From Nematostella vectensis (taxonomy: Eukaryota > Cnidaria > Anthozoa > Actiniaria > Edwardsiidae): a DNA stretch of 64,000 bases. The stretch lies in assembly GCF_932526225.1 (NCBI RefSeq), contig NC_064040.1, positions 10,007,856 to 10,071,855 of the forward strand, read 5' to 3'. The notes beneath the pieces were generated by a model. That model was given only the letters and a program-made list of their open reading frames with translations, was not told where the DNA came from and made no database searches. Numbering within the stretch: the first letter of the stretch is position 1; the number at the start of each line of letters is the position of its first letter. The translations under genes were made by a program, and so were the position numbers. Shown here one piece after another: positions 31,539-46,500 of the stretch.

Positions 31539-34500
31539 ATGCCGTCTTCAAAGACTAAAAAGACCAGCTCATCGAGTAAAATAGTACTAAACGTTGGAGG
31601 CTTCAAACATGAGACCTATATCAGCACGCTACGTAACATCCCTGACTCAAGGCTTTGTAACCTAGGTGAAAGACACCAGAGCATGAACAAGGCTTCGGAA
31701 TACGACGCCAACAAGAACGAATACTTTTTTGACCGCCATCCAGGAGTTTTTGCGCATATATTAAACTATTATCGCACGGGCAAGTTACATTGCCCGAATG
31801 ACGTCTGCGGTCCTGTCTTTGAGGAAGAGCTTCAGTACTGGGGTATTGACGAGGAGCAGGTACGTATTGCCTGAATAATCATCCAGAGATCTCCACTTTA
31901 AGGTGGTTTTATAATAAGAGGAGCAATACACAATTTGAAGTTGTTGTCGTTCTTTCTCATGCAAAGATGCTACTGGTTTCCGCATCTTGGAATACGCTTT
32001 TAATTAAAGTGTAATTTCGAAGGCCAATATTTTTGGTTAAATGTTATCGAAGTTGATAAAAAGAAGGAGCAAATATCAAGAATAGGCACACATCCACTCA
32101 TTCAAATTTCTAGATTCTACTTATATTTCCTCTTAACAAATTCCCATTTAGTGTGGCACTATAGAGTTTCTTAACTCTCTATTTTCGGTATGCGTAATTC
32201 ATGTTCCATAGACAATTGGGCGAGTTTAAATAATGTTTTCCTTAAATGTTGACTCTAGCACATCCTTTTTCCGATGAGAACTCTAGTTTTTTTCTTTTTC
32301 TTTTAAACAGTTACATTTATATAAAATGAGAAATCTTCGAATCCAGGCAGAGATCCATGCTAAAAGGAAATAATAATAATAATAATAATGCGTCGATCGT
32401 GCACCTGTTGTTTTCACTTAATACACATATAACTAGTATGGCTGTCATTGTTTTACATGTTCCAGCTTTTAAACACGCGTTATCAAATACGCGGTAAAAC
32501 ATAACATTGACTAACATTTCTAAAACCTACGTTTCCTTAACCTCAACCCTCCTTATCTTAAACATAGTAATCAGTTAATGACCTTATCGTAGCGAAGCGG
32601 AAAAAAAGGCGGTAAACTATGTTCGATTCTACAATACTTTATCCTTCAAGAAACACATTGTCGATTCGATTTCGCTACAGCCTTGGTTATAATTCGAGGT
32701 TTTTTTTCTCTTTTTATATTTCTGTTATTGATCCGGCTTTGCCGTAGGCAGAATATCTTTTTACTTTACAGGCGTTATAATTCTTTGCAAATTAATTTCT
32801 ATTTTCCTGGTTTCCTTCCATAACGGCTCAGGTACCCAAGCAAGTATAAAGAAAGTGGTAGCTAAGCATTATAGCTTAAGGGGTTTTTAGTGGTTAATGA
32901 AAAACAAAAGTACTTATACATAATACATTTGATGTTATGCTCTTATGAGTATACTGTCTTGGAGGTTAAAGAGAGAGAAAAGGGTAATACACCCACAACT
33001 ATTGCTTTATGTTTTTTTGTAGAAAAGCCGCCAGCTTTAGAATTACATTGGATTTGTCAAATAACCATTTTTTATTATCATCCAATGGAAGGTGTTTGAT
33101 ATAAATGTTCCAAGTCGGTAAAATTTTTGGTGGAACACGACCGAAATTACCTCAAGAATGACTAATAGCCTTCGTAAATAATTCAACAAAAACATTCCGA
33201 TAAAATGAAAACATTGGAATAACTTAGCGAAACATTGTTATATGTGCAGAGCAAAATAAATACAAAAACAATACACCGAGTTAGCAGGTGATTTTCTTTA
33301 TTTCACACCCGCCGCGGAGCCCGTTTAGCTTTTAAAGCTTTAATGTTGTTTAGGAGGTCGTGGTGTGAATTATACGCGGAGAAAAGCATGCGCGAACTCC
33401 AACGTAAATGGCGGGAAAACCGCGCCAAGCAATTACTGGAGCAAGTTGCTAGGGATAAAAGCAACACTATAGAGCCAGAGAAATGGTCATGGAGTGATAT
33501 GGTCTGAGGGATAGTCTCGAGAATGCCACAACTCCGTGTAACTTAAGGCAGAATTGCTTTCATCGCCTCGATAAGCTGACCACAAGGCAGAATATTTATT
33601 GGAGTGATATGGGATATGGTCTGAGGGAGAGCCTCGAGAATGCCACAACTCAAGGCAGAATTGCTTTCATCGCTTCTTTTAGCTGACCACAAGTCAGAAG
33701 ATTTATTGGCGGGCTACTTTGCAGAACCAAGTAGCAAATAGCGGCAGCATTACTGGGCAAACTACGGGCTATCTTTGCCAGCTATATCGCTGTTTTCAGG
33801 GGAGTTTGAGCTAGACTTCATCGATTTGATAGACATCGATTGATAACTAATTCATGGAAGATTTATCCTTCATGTGTGACCAGGCTAGGGTGTATAAGCA
33901 GGTATCTGGATGACTGTATTTTACGTAGGCAAGTGCTTTCACGATCAGACTTTCTCATCTATTTCTTTTTGCGTTATTTAAAAGTGGGAGGCTTGGCTTT
34001 GGCAATAAATCAAATAAATGTTTAGTTCAGGCAAAATGCTAATTCAAAACGGGGTCTCTACTTCAGGACTAAAGTCATAATTAAACAGAATGGCATATAT
34101 ATGGAACAAGTGAATAGAGTAAATGGTAAATAAAAGTAAATAAGTAAATAAAAGTTAAACAGCAACTCAAAAAGGCAATAAAAAATTAATGAATGCAAAT
34201 AAATGATAATATTTTCTATTTTCAAAATTGCGGAAAAAAGGGTTCTCCACACTTTGATTCTGCCCTCTCACCGCTAATTTGCACAATTGACAGGGGAATT
34301 GAAAAAAATAGTTATAATGATATGCAATATTTAATGCCTCTTCAAAGCAGTATATATACATAGCAAAGTTTGAAATACAAGAATGAATGCATTTAATGAA
34401 TAACACGCAATTTTGACTTTCTTGCAATATTTATTGCCATCTGGGAAATGAAAAGCGGCTAGTGCAAGAATGATGGGCAAACATGTAAGAAGGGAAACCC

Positions 34501-37500
34501 GAACTTTTACATGAATTAATTTGTATTCTTTTTTATCTATTTCTTAACAGCTGTTCTGTTACATCATCTTCTAATCAAGGATTTATCATAAATGCCAAAA
34601 AAATAACATTTTTATATCTTTAACATTTTTTTCTTTTTTCATATCTTTAAGATTTATCGATGCTTTTAAATAATGGATTTAATTCGTCAAATAAACCCGG
34701 CATTGCTCTCATCAAAACTACGTATTTAGATCAAATCAATTATTGAGATGTCTTGTATTTCAAACCTTTCTCCTCTTCAGCCAAACACCGCTTGGACGTG
34801 TTTCCGTAAAATTGTCTACGTTCGAAAAACCTTGACGTGTTTTATCTATTATATCAAAATAGTCATCTGAAACACTTCAATTTAAAATAGACCATATTTA
34901 AGTCTCGTTTGGTTAAATGTTTCGCCTGGATGGCTGCTATGTAATTTTCAATTTGACATCGCTCGCCCAAAGTTTGTGCGTAAGTTGTCAAAAAATTGCC
35001 GACATATCAAAAAACAAATAAAGGTTAAGCGCGAAATTCCATTAAGGAAATTTAATCTTTTATTTGACAAATTCACATCATTACAAAAAGGTTTTTTTCT
35101 ACTGTAAACATCTTCCACATTGATGGTAAAATGTTTACAAAAGTGAGAAAAATCATTTAATTGTTTTAAAAACACTGCAATAAATTCATTAAATATACTT
35201 CAACAAGCACTTATCACTTGTAACAAATTTGCGAAAAAATCAATTACATTTTATGACTAGGGGTTAATGACGTCATAACGTAAAACTAAGAATTGACCAC
35301 TATAATTCAAATATCTCTAGAGGAGTGAAAATATTATCATGTAGTTCCGAAAACCCCACGAAGCACCATAGCCGAAGCCTCTGTAACAAAGGGTGTTTTA
35401 AATGGTTATATTAGATGTTTGTTGCACGATGGTGAGTTCCTAATTGAACGAAAACATCACACACGAGGGTAACTTCCGCTTTGTATATTGTATTAAAATG
35501 GCGAAACGCAGGAAGCCTATTATGAAGTCAAGGACAATTATTACGAAAAGCACTTTTCGCGAGTCAGATCGCATTGGATTTTCAGGAACGATGCAAATTA
35601 CTCTTGTAAGGTCTCAAGGGGGCCGATTACTATTTGATCGCGTGCAATCATCCAGCATTTTTTATTTATTTAATAAAAAAATGATTATCAAAATAGAAGA
35701 AAATATAGTAACCCATAATATTAATATAAAATTAATTTGAGTTACATAAGGCCATTTCATGATAGTGTATTATTAAAAGAGAACTTGCTCGGGTAAATAT
35801 GATTATTTATTAATTCCAAAAACGGGAAGACAAAATAGGGCTTGGGCTAGTTTATCGAGAACAGCAAGCTGCAACATGCTATTGCGTTCTTACAATATAA
35901 ACGGTTTCAGTAAATAGGAATAATTTCCGCTAACAAATCCACTCTATCTACCTTTAAAACCAGATGTTTTTTATACTATCCAGACAAGTGCCGCCTAGAA
36001 ATCATGGCGGGCACAATACAGAAACATTAAGAAAATATTGGGGTAGAGCACAGTCACGCCCCTACTGGTCATTTCTGTAAAATCTTTTAAAAATATTGGG
36101 GGGTACATGCCCTGAGTGTCCCACCCCCTGCTACGACCCTGCAGACGTTACTTTATTCGATTCTCAGATTAAGTATATCCTACCTTCTTATCAGAACTTA
36201 CTTACTACATATTCGCCTCTATACTTTGTATGGTATTGTTTTGTAAAATGTATGTTTTTTTGTGTGAAATTTGAAATAGTTTTAATTGGTTTCTTTACAC
36301 TAACGAAGTCCTTATGATGAATGTACATCTCCGTACAAAACTGGTCAATCAAAGTGGAACCCTTTTCATACAACATACCTTTTCGTGTTTATCTATGCCT
36401 TTAGCGCGCTTGTTTTTATTGACTTATTACTGGTATTTTTATTGACTTTTTACTGATATCTTTTTTAACAATTGGCGTGGCATTTATAAAATCAACCCTT
36501 TTAATATCGGCTGATAATTGCCCATGGATGGAAAATGAACTGGAATAAGCAGGTGGTAGATAAGCGAAGCCGCGAGTGTGGCTTGAAATATTAAAGACCA
36601 TATTATGGATAATGAATATATCAGCAATATCCCAGAAAGCCGGAAAGGAATTATTTTGTTTATATCCCAATGGCAGCGACTGAACACGTACGAAAACAAG
36701 AAAAACATGAACTCAAAGAAGATGGATTACTTCCGATTTCTTTTTAATTTCGATTTCAAAATGTATATATAATTGAGGTCTTAGATAAAAGAAGAGGTGT
36801 TCATTAGGTTCTCGTATATCATTCATCTTTTCCAATGGCAAAACGGTCAAAATTGAAAATGAAATGAATGAAAATAATAATTCCATGGAAAAGTAGAGTA
36901 CAGAAAGATTTGTACACATTTTGACATCTATTTAGGTATTTAATTTAATGTCTTGTTTTGTCTACTGTAATTATAATCTAAATCTTAAATTCAAAATAAG
37001 CCAAAACTGTATATTCACCAGGTGGAGACGTGTTGCTGGGAACTTTACAAGCAGCACAGGGAAAAACAAGAAAAACTCAAGTGCTTTAAACTCCCCGGAT
37101 TCGACGACACAGAAGAGAGCCCCTTGCTGACGTCTCAAGACTCTGGGCTCTTCGAAGCAGAGGACGTGATCTCCTGGTGGTCTCGCGTGCAACCCAAGAT
37201 CTGGAAGAGTCTAGAGGAACCGCACTCCTCTCAACTAGCTAAGGTGGGTGCGGTTGTACACGTGTTTACCGTTGACGCTAGCTAAGGTGGGTGCGGTTGT
37301 ACACGTGTTTACCGTTTACGCTAGCTTAGGTGGGTGCGGTTGTACACATGTTTACCGTTTAACTAGCTAAGGTGGGTGCGGTTGTACACGTGTTTACCGT
37401 TGACGCTAGCTAAGGTGGGAGGGTTGTACACGTGTTTACCGTTGACGCTAGCTAAGGTGGGTGCGGTTTTATACTTATTTACCGTTGACGCTAGCTAAGG

Positions 37501-40500
37501 TGGGTGCGGTTGTACACGTGTTTACCGTTGACGCTAGCTAAGGTGGGTGCGGTTGTACACATGTTTACCGTTAAACTAGCTAAGGTGGGTGCGGTTGTAC
37601 ACGTGTTTACCGTTTAACTAGCTAAGGTGGGTGCGGTTGTACACGTGTTTACCGTTTAACTAGCTAAGGTGGGTGCGGTTGTACACGTGTTTACCGTTGA
37701 CGCTAGCTAAGGCGGGTGCGGTTGTACACATGTTTAGCGTTGACGCTAGCTAAGGTGGGAGGGTTGTACACGTGTTTACCGTTGACGCTAGCTAAGGTGG
37801 GTGCGGTTGTACACATGTTTACCGTTGACGCTAGCTAAGGTGGGAGGGTTATACACGTGTTTAGCGTTAAAGCTAGCTAAGGTAGGTGCGGTCTACAAGT
37901 TGTTGCCGGTGACGCTAGCTAAGGTAGGTGCGGTATATAAGCGGTTGCCGGTGACGCTAGCTAAGGTAGGTGCGGTCTACAAGTTGTTGCCGGTGACGCT
38001 AGCTAAGGTAGGTGCGGTATATAAGCGGTTGCCGGTGACGCTAGCTAAGGTAGGTGCGGTATATAAGCGGTTGCCGGTGACGCTAGCTAAGGTGGGTGCG
38101 GTCTACAAGTTGTTGCCGGTGACGCTAGCTAAGGTAGGTGCGGTATATAAGCTGTTGCCGGTGACGCTAGCTAAGGTGGGTGCGGTCTACAAGTAGTTAC
38201 CGGTGACGCTAGCTAAGGTAGGTGCGGTATATAAGCGGTTGCCGGTGACGCTAGCTAAGGTGGGTGCGGTCTACAAGTTGTTGCCGGTGACGCTAGCTAA
38301 GGTGGGTGCGGTCTACAAGTTGTTGCCGGTGACGCTAGCTAAGGTAGGTGCGGTCTAGAAGTTGTTGCCGGTGACGCTAGCTAAGGTAGGTGCGGTCTAC
38401 AAGTTGTTGCCGGTGACGCTAGCTAAGGTAGGTGCGGTCTACAAGTGGTTACCGGTGGCGCTCGTTAGGCGCAGATGTACACGTGGTTGCCAATAGTATT
38501 TGTTATTTTTGCGCAGGTTGCTTTAAGTATATGGTTATGTCTAAACACCTCCTATCAAGCTGGATGAAACGTAATAAGCTATATAGTGCCTTGACCGCTA
38601 ATCATATGCTTGAATCAAGAAGCCTGCGATTTCCTATGCAATTTGTGTTTCTCATATAAACAGGAAAATACTTTTAAGGAAAATTTAGATTTTGTTTACA
38701 ATTGATGGTTTCCTCAGTCTAACTTGTAGCACGCCCGTGGACCCTCCACTTCGATGACCTTTTGTGTCCAGGGAGTGTCCAGTTTCTTATACGTGGCGAA
38801 ATCTTTGGTTTCTCCTTCTTGTTTCGGAAATTTTGTTGTTTGAGAAGTTAAATTCTTGACTTCTTTCTAAACTGTATGCCACCTTCACCTCTTGGTTAAG
38901 ACGTCGTGTATTTGTATCGTAATTTCATTTAGGGGAAATTGTTGTAGTTGCGCTGTTTGAGCATGCGCATTCTAGTTAAGCTGCTTAGTCATAGTTGCTT
39001 AGTTCTATTTTATAGTTATCTTGACTTCATTAATTATATTGTAAATACGCAGGGACGAGAGAACAACTTTGTGATTTCACGCCCTTACGCTTTTGGCTAA
39101 TTGGTTTCTTTTTGTCAAATGTATCCAATGCTCCCCGTTCCTTCTTGAACTGTCTGGTCCTAGCGTATAATAAATACAGCAAGTCTAGATCTGTATTTTA
39201 GTTATTCCCGTTTATTCTTACTAGTTCTATTTGTTGTGCTGGCCCTCGGGCTAACAATTAAAACTGGAAAACACCAGTCCCCTAATATTATAACACAACA
39301 TTAAAAACTGACACAACAAAGGCTTGAGAAAATTACTAAAAAGCAATAAACGATAGACGCTTGCAGCAAAAAACAAAATTAAGACTTCCGGAGTCCGGTT
39401 TTTTTTTCCTTGTTGGCAGATTACAGTTTGTTTTCGGGAAGTTTTAATCAAGCGAAGACAAAACAACCTGAGTTATTTGGTAAAAGCCAATCAATAAACA
39501 CAAATGTTCACCATGTTTTTAATATCCCGCCATTTATTGTCAGCTGCCTCTAATTTAAAAGTTTTTTTTATTAAAAAATTCATTTTTAACAGTACGACTA
39601 CACTACCAAGACAAGTATCGTTTCGCTGGTGTTGTGTTGTTTATCATGGCTTCTGCCACGCAGGAATAGGTCACACATGTAGTGAAGTGATATTTAGCAT
39701 CTAGAAATTATATACTGATCGGCTGTCAGCATGTTGAAGTCCACGGAACAACTAAAAGCATTTTGTTTAGTTAACCTATCGCGTTTGACAGGGAAATATA
39801 AAACGCTCGCATGGAAATTGCTTAGCCAAGCAGTTCATATTTTTAGCAGATTGACCTTTTGTTCGGGAAACTTATAGGCGTACCGCGTCCCTTTTCAAGT
39901 GGTACTAGAGATAAACACAAATGTTCGCCATGGTTTTATTATCTCGCCATTTATTGTCAGCTGCCTCTAATTTAAAAGTTTTTTTTATTAAAAAATGCAT
40001 TTTTTAACAGTACGACTACACTACCAAGACAAGTATCGTTTCGCTGGTGTTGTGTTGTTTATCATGGCTTCTGTCACGCAGGAATAAGTCACACATGTAG
40101 TGAAGTGACATTTAGCATCTAGAAATTATATACTGATCGGCTGTCAGCATATTGAAGTCCACGGAACAACTAAAAGCATTTTGTTTAGTTAACCTATCGC
40201 GTTTGACAGGGAAATATAAAACGCTCGAATGGGAATTGCTTAGCCAAGCAGTTCATATTTTTAGCAGATTGACCTTTTGTTCGGGAAACTTATAGGCGTA
40301 CCGCGTCCCTTTTCAAGTGGTACTGGAGAACAGAGTTTTGAGCATTTGTTTTAGTCCTGTATCCGTTAGCTACATACGGAAAGTTAGGTCTGAGTTCACC
40401 CTAAGTAAGCTTCAGACCTAGCCGTCGGTGAAACTAGGTTTTTATAGTACATTTAAAGAGTTTGAGTGCAAAAATGATTAGAATGCTGTCAATCATATTA

Positions 40501-43500
40501 ATCACGTGTGTAGCTTGTCATGCGTACTAGCAGTGTAACAGGTTAGTGTGTGACATCCGTAGTCAGTAGCAACATTGTAAACATTACGTAAGTCACGGTA
40601 GCCCAAGGGTAAGCGACTGGCACACCCACGTAGCAAGGTCGTCCCTCGTACACCCATTGGTTAAACCCTTGTCCAAACAGCGCTTAAAGCCCTTTGGGAT
40701 GTCAGGGTCGATTATCCTAAAGGACATGCCGTCTTAGTAGCATATAAATATGGGTGCGTACCGAAGCCCCAACTCATCACTTTTAAGTCTTAAAAGACAC
40801 TAAGGAACTTGAAGAAACCCACATGTGAAAACACTTGTAAGACTCACATTAACACTTAAACAACACATATATGACATATGAGAATGAGAACAGACAGAGA
40901 AAGATCTTGTAAAGACTTTGTAACAGCGAACAAGTAAAAACCGGTACCTCCCCCAGCCAAGCGGGTCATAGTGGTTTTGTAACAAGTGGTCAGAGTGGTC
41001 ATTGTTGGTCTAAACCAAAAATTTAGCTTGTTACACTTCTCTGTGTAAACATCTGTGCCGTTAATCATGATTATCCTCCTCAAAACCATCCCTAATCACT
41101 AATAATCATAATCATTATAGAGACTTTTTATTGTAGATTATCAGCGTCATCTAGTTCGCCATCCCTAATGCTTAATTTCGAGGAAGCTCAATGGCAATTT
41201 GCGGTGCAAAGGAAACTAAGTCCACTCTCACATTTATGCAGCGCATGTTGCAGCTATTTTTAATTAATGTAACAACCAGAACTTCCACTGATATCAGCAA
41301 AGCTAAAGGGGCTATCCTGGATAGAGATTAGTTAATTATCATCATCATCATCGTCGTCGTCATTATCATCATCGTCATCATCATCATCACCATTATCGTG
41401 TCTTTCCGTTGCAGGTTATCGGTATCATCTCGTTCGTCATGTTCTCAATCTACATCATCAAGTTCTCCCTCTCCACCCTCAAGTTTTTCGAGGATCGTTC
41501 ATCGCGTGCCTTCATGGCCCTCTCTATCATTCACATGGTGTGCCTCGCCTGGTTCACAATGGACTTTGCCCTCAGAGTCGTGTTCTCGCCCAACAAGCGT
41601 GCCTTCCTCAAGAGCGTTCCCACCTGGACAGACTTCATGTCTTTATTCCCACTCTACGTATTCCTGTTCTTCCCGGACTCACCTTCGCTTCAATACCTGG
41701 AAATGCTAGTCATGCTGAAAGCCGTTAGGATATTCCAGCTATTCAAACTCTCCTACGTACTACAGGTAACACTTTCCTACGTACTACAGGTAAACCATAT
41801 CTACGTAATACAGGTAAACCATATCTACGTACTACAGGTAAACCATATCTACGTACTACAGGTAAACCTTTCCTACCTACTACAGATAAACCATATCTAC
41901 GTACTACAGGTAAACCTTATCTACGTACTACAGGTGAACCTTTCCTACGTACTACAGCTAAACCTTATCTACGTACTACAGCTAAACCTTATCTACGTAC
42001 TACAGGTAAACCATATCTACGTACTACAGCTAAACCATATCTACGTACTACAGGTAAACCATATCTACGTACTACAGGTAAACCATATCTACGTCATAAA
42101 GGTAAACCATATCTACGTACTACAGGTAAACCTTATCTACGTACTACAGGTAAACCATATCTCCGTACTACAGGTAAACCATATCTACGTACTACAGGTA
42201 AACCATATCTACGTACTACAGGTAAACCATATCTACGTACTACAGGTAAACCATATCTACGTACTACAGATAAACCATATCTACGTACTACAGGTAAACC
42301 ATATCTACGTACTACAGGTAAACCATATCTACGTACTACAGGTAAACCATACCTACGTACTACAGGTAAACCTTATCTACGTACTACAGGTATACCATAT
42401 CTACGTAGTTACAGGTAAACCTTATCTACGTACTACAGGTAAACCATATCTACGTACTACAGGTAAACCATATCTACGTACTACAGGTAAACCATATCTA
42501 CGTACTACAGGTAAACCTTTCCTACGTACTAAAGGTAAACGTTATCTACGTACTACAGATAAACCTTATCTACGAACTACAGGTAAACCATATCTACGTA
42601 CTACAGGTAAACCATATCTACGTACTACAGGTAAACCATATCTACGTACTACAGGTAAACCTTATCTACGTACTACAGATAAACCTTATCTACGTACTAC
42701 AGGTAAACCATATCTACGTACTACAGGTATACCATATCTACGTAGTTACAGGTAAACCTTATCTACGTACTACAGGTAAACCATATCTACGTACTACAGG
42801 TAAACCATATCTACGTACTACAGGTAAACCATATCTACGTACTACAGGTAAACCTTTCCTACGTACTAAAGGTAAACGTTATCTACGTACTACAGATAAA
42901 CCTTATCTACGAACTACAGGTAAACCATATCTACGTACTACAGGTAAACCATATCTACGTACTACAGGTAAACCATATCTACGTACTACAGGTAAACCTT
43001 ATCTACGTACTACAGATAAACCTTATCTACGTACTACAGGTAAACCATATCTACGTACTACAGGTAAACCATATCTACGTACGACAGGTAAACCTTTCCT
43101 ACGTACTACAGGTAAACCTTATCTACGTACTACAGGTAAACCTTATCTACGTACTAGATAAACCTTATCTACGTACTACAGATAAACCTTATCTACGTAA
43201 TACAGGTAAACCTTTACTACGTACTACAGGTAAACCTTTCCTACGTACTACAGGTAAACCTTATCTACGTACTACAGCTAAACCTTATCTACGTATTACA
43301 GGTAAACCATATCTACGTACTACAGGTAAACCATATCTACGTACTACAGGTAAACCATATCTACGTACTACAGGTAAACCATATCTACGTACTACAGCTA
43401 AACCATATATACGTACTACAGGTAAACCATATCTACGTACTACAGGTAAACCATATCTAAGTAATACAGGTAAACCATATCTACGTACTACAGCTAAACC

Positions 43501-46500
43501 ATATCTACGTACTACAGGTAAACCATATCTACGTACTACAGGTAAACCTTATCTACGTACTACAGATAAACCTTATCTACGTAATACAGGTAAACCATAT
43601 CTACGTACTACAGGTAAACCATATCTACGTACTACAGGTAAACCTTTCCTACGTACTACAGGTAAACCATATCTACGTACTACAGGTAAACCATATCTAC
43701 GTACTACAGGTAAACCTTTCCTACGTACTACAGGTAAACCATATCTACGTACTACAGGTAAACCATATCTACGTACTACAGGTAAACCATATCTACGTAC
43801 TACAGGTAAACCTTATCTACGTACTACAGGTAAACCATATCTACGTACTACAGGTAAACCATATCTACGTACTACAGGTAAACCTTTCCTACGTACTACA
43901 GGTAAACCTTATCTACGTACTACAGGTAAACCATATCTATGTACTACAGGTAAACCATATCTACGTACTACAGGTAAACCTTTCCTACGTACTACAGGTA
44001 AACCATATCTACGTACTACAGGTAAACCATATCTACGTACTACAGGTAAACCATATCTACGTACTACAGGTAAACCATATCTACGTACTACAGGTAAACC
44101 ATATCTACGTACTACAGGTAAACCTTACCTACGCCCTACAGGTAAACCTTATCTACGTACTACAGGTAAACCATATCTACGTACTACAGGTGAACCATAT
44201 CTACGTACTACAGGTAAACCATATCTACGTACTACAGGTAAACCTTTCCTACGTACTACAGGTAAACCTTATCTACGTATTACAGGTAAACCATATCTAC
44301 GTACTACAGGTAAACCATATCTACGTACTACAGGTAAACCTTATCTACGTACTACAGGTAAACCATATCTACGTACTACAGGTAAACCATATCTACGTAC
44401 TACAGGTAAACCTTTCCTACGTACTACAGCTAAACCATATCTACGTACTACAGGTAAACCATATCTACGTACTACAGGTAAACCATATCTACCTACTACA
44501 GGTAAACCATATCTACGTACTACAGGTAAACCATATCTACGTACTACAGGTAAACCTTTCCTACGTACTACAGGTAAACCTTATCTACGTATTACAGGTA
44601 AACCATATCTACTTACTACAGATAAACCATATCTACGTACTACAGGTGAACCATATCTACGTACTACAGGTAAACCATATCTACGTACTACAGGTAAACC
44701 TTATCTACGTACTACAGGTAAACCTTATCTACGTACTACAGATAAACCATATCTACGTACTACAGGTAAACCATATCTACGTACTACAGGTAAACCATAT
44801 CTACGTACTACAGGTAAACCATATCTACGTACTAGATAAACCTTATCTACGTACTACAGGTAAACCTTATCTACGCACTACAGGTAAACCTTATCTACTT
44901 ACTACAGGTAAACCATTCCTACGCATTATAGGTAAGTGGCTTGTTTCTGCTTTATCGACGAAATGTGAACCAAATTATCCCACATTACCTACGTCAATAC
45001 ACAATTCATTTTGACACAATTCCCACTGACGCGTTTCTTTTTTACATCGTTTTCTCTGGCTTTTTTTGTCTGCAGGTCCTGACTAATACCCTGACGGCAA
45101 GCCTACGAGAACTAGCGATGCTGCTGATTGTCATGGCATTCCAGACGGCAGTCTTCTCCAGTATTTTGTACTTTATAGAGCGCCGTCAGCCTGACACAGA
45201 TTTCCACAGCGTACCCAGTAGCATGTGGTGGGCCATTATCACCATGACAACGGTACGTCAAATCTCACCATGGTGATACAAAGTCCGAATCTTGTTTCAA
45301 GGAAGTGCGGTTAACTTTAAGCTTCTTATGATATTAAATTACAAGAATTCATTCATTGTGGTTGTTTTAAAATGGATCCATTTTCAACATATAAATCAAT
45401 CTTGTTTTTGATAACTGTCATTCTTCTCGATCGGTCAGTTGCTCATTAGGATTTAACATACCAATTTTTGGAAATCGGCTTAAGTCCGCTGGGTTTTTCG
45501 CTTTTTTTTATCGCCCTTGAAATGTGTACGTCGATAATTTTCTCGTAAACTTGCAGGAATTCGTGTTTACAACAAGCCCAGGTCTTCACTAACTACGATT
45601 TTGCAAGGCACCATTGTTAAAAACAGGCCAAGTGCCTGGCGTTCTAGAACGTCCCAGGTTTCTCGCGCGCTCGCCTCATTCTTTTTTATAAGTAAATAGA
45701 AAACGACAGCCATTGACTGATGACTGATTTGAGAAATTTAGAAAGGTTTCACACACAGAGACGTACGCATAAAAAATGTCGATGAAATATAAATGCCACC
45801 CCCCCCCCCCAAAAAAAAAATAATTACTTCTACTGTACAAATCATGGCTGTTAATAGAGTATGTAAAGTGCAGTGTCAACTGACTCACGCATGCGCTTTT
45901 CACAGGTAGGCTATGGAGATGTGTCGCCAAAGACGTGGATGGGAAAAGTCGTTGGAAGCGCATGCGCAATATGCGGTGTCCTCGTCATTGCACTTCCGGT
46001 TTCAGTTGTGGCCAGCAACTTCAGCATTTTCTACACCTACGCCAAGGCGAGGCTTAATCTCCCCACCAAGACGAGGCGTGTGGCCCTATCGCATGCCTTG
46101 ACATCCATGCAAATCCCGCGTACTTCCCGTCCCGCGGGATACCCGAGCATTAATCACAACTCTTTCTCAAGCATGGAAAGGCGAAACACACAGCGCACAC
46201 TTAATGCCTCCGAGCTGTCATTCAACTTTGCATCCAGTCAACCCGCATCCCCTGCCATGTCGCGCAAATCACTCAACTCTTATAGCTCCCTCCCTCAGAT
46301 GGACACACCTAAAAGCAACACAGAAACCAAATCACCAAACGCACTTTGCCCGGAATTCGGAGCCACAGCGTTTCAATATCCATCAGTGGAAGACCAACAT
46401 GAGCTGGCCCCGCCAGTTAAACGCGCATCATCCGCTTCAGAGGTCACTAGCCGGAATAATGACAGCTTTGAGGACTTCTTTCTAACCGTCCCTGAAAAAG

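Noticed and set aside
37801-38196. 131-codon plus-strand frame as a separate gene
   Set aside because: It is the open 42-bp half of the donor-spanning array in the Kv intron.
41409-45014. Frames of 448 and 274 codons fused to Kv segments
   Set aside because: They are the S4 exon reading through its donor into the 24-bp array. Kv homology resumes only at 45076 behind a proper acceptor. I keep read-through as a splicing hypothesis, not as a gene.
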